Assembly: GCA_039914705.1 (NCBI GenBank)
Contig: JBDSOT010000152.1
Coordinates: 1-14,002 of the forward strand
Reading direction: 5' to 3'
Source of the DNA: JBDSTW01 sp039914705
GTDB lineage: Bacteria; Pseudomonadota; Gammaproteobacteria; SURF-13
Length of the DNA: 14,002 nucleotides
The position numbers and the translations under genes were made by a program. This document shows positions 14,001 through 14,002 of this stretch, piece after piece; within the stretch, counting starts at the first letter, position 1; each line of letters begins with the position of its first letter. The notes beneath the pieces were generated by a model, which was not told the origin of the DNA, did no database searches, and worked only from the letters and a program-made list of their open reading frames with translations.

Positions 14001-14002
14001 GT
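13893..14002 (-). mobile_element. IS30-family insertion sequence, one end
   Basis: Supported by the IS30-like terminus at 13893-13919 and the transposase C-terminal motif just inside it. About 110 bp of an element that would usually be about 1.0-1.2 kb is present; the rest lies to the right of the window. The insertion point touches the palindromic repeat at 13872-13892, in keeping with the known preference of IS30-family elements for palindromic targets. Confidence 0.62.

Overview
The window looks like chromosomal DNA of a gammaproteobacterium of moderately high GC content. The gene orders bioB-bioF-bioH-bioC-bioD with a divergent comF-type gene, and thiS-thiG-trmB, are the ones known from Pseudomonas and relatives. 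The genus cannot be told from this sequence. Most of the window is core metabolism. The accessory parts are the intergenic repeats and the right-hand end.

Layout. (1) 1-2663, minus strand: a tripartite efflux system of the MexEF/OqxAB type. The lipoprotein adaptor (1464-2663) is followed by an RND pump (1-1121) cut by the left window edge, and a 169-bp inverted-repeat element sits in the 342-bp gap between them. (2) 2712-7351, minus strand: a complete pimeloyl-ACP-to-biotin operon, bioB-bioF-bioH-bioC-bioD. BioC and BioH make the pimeloyl moiety; BioF, BioD and BioB complete the ring chemistry. BioA is absent from the window and must be encoded elsewhere. bioF/bioH/bioC/bioD are packed or overlapping, and the efflux adaptor starts only 48 bp after bioD. 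(3) 7352-7505: divergent control region with a good bioB promoter. (4) 7506-8219, plus strand: a ComF/GntX-type phosphoribosyltransferase-fold protein, converging on (5) 8227-9306, minus strand: a SplB-related radical SAM protein ending in a clamp-binding-like QLTLF. (6) 9467-11456, minus strand: thiS, thiG (thiazole synthesis for thiamine) and trmB (tRNA m7G46 methyltransferase). The thiS-thiG gap holds an inverted-repeat element; the thiG-trmB gap holds a palindrome and a tandem octamer. (7) 11527-13356, plus strand: a FAA1-type long-chain acyl-CoA ligase, divergent from thiS. (8) 13357-14002: a decayed patch with two ATTCC...GGAAT-type repeats, remnants of a higBA toxin-antitoxin pair fused by an internal deletion, and the 3' end of an IS30-family insertion sequence running off the right edge.

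I find no convincing novel system. The points most worth checking are the collapsed higBA locus with an IS30 end beside a palindromic repeat, the inverted-repeat elements inside two operons, the QLTLF tail, and the efflux genes placed directly behind the biotin operon.
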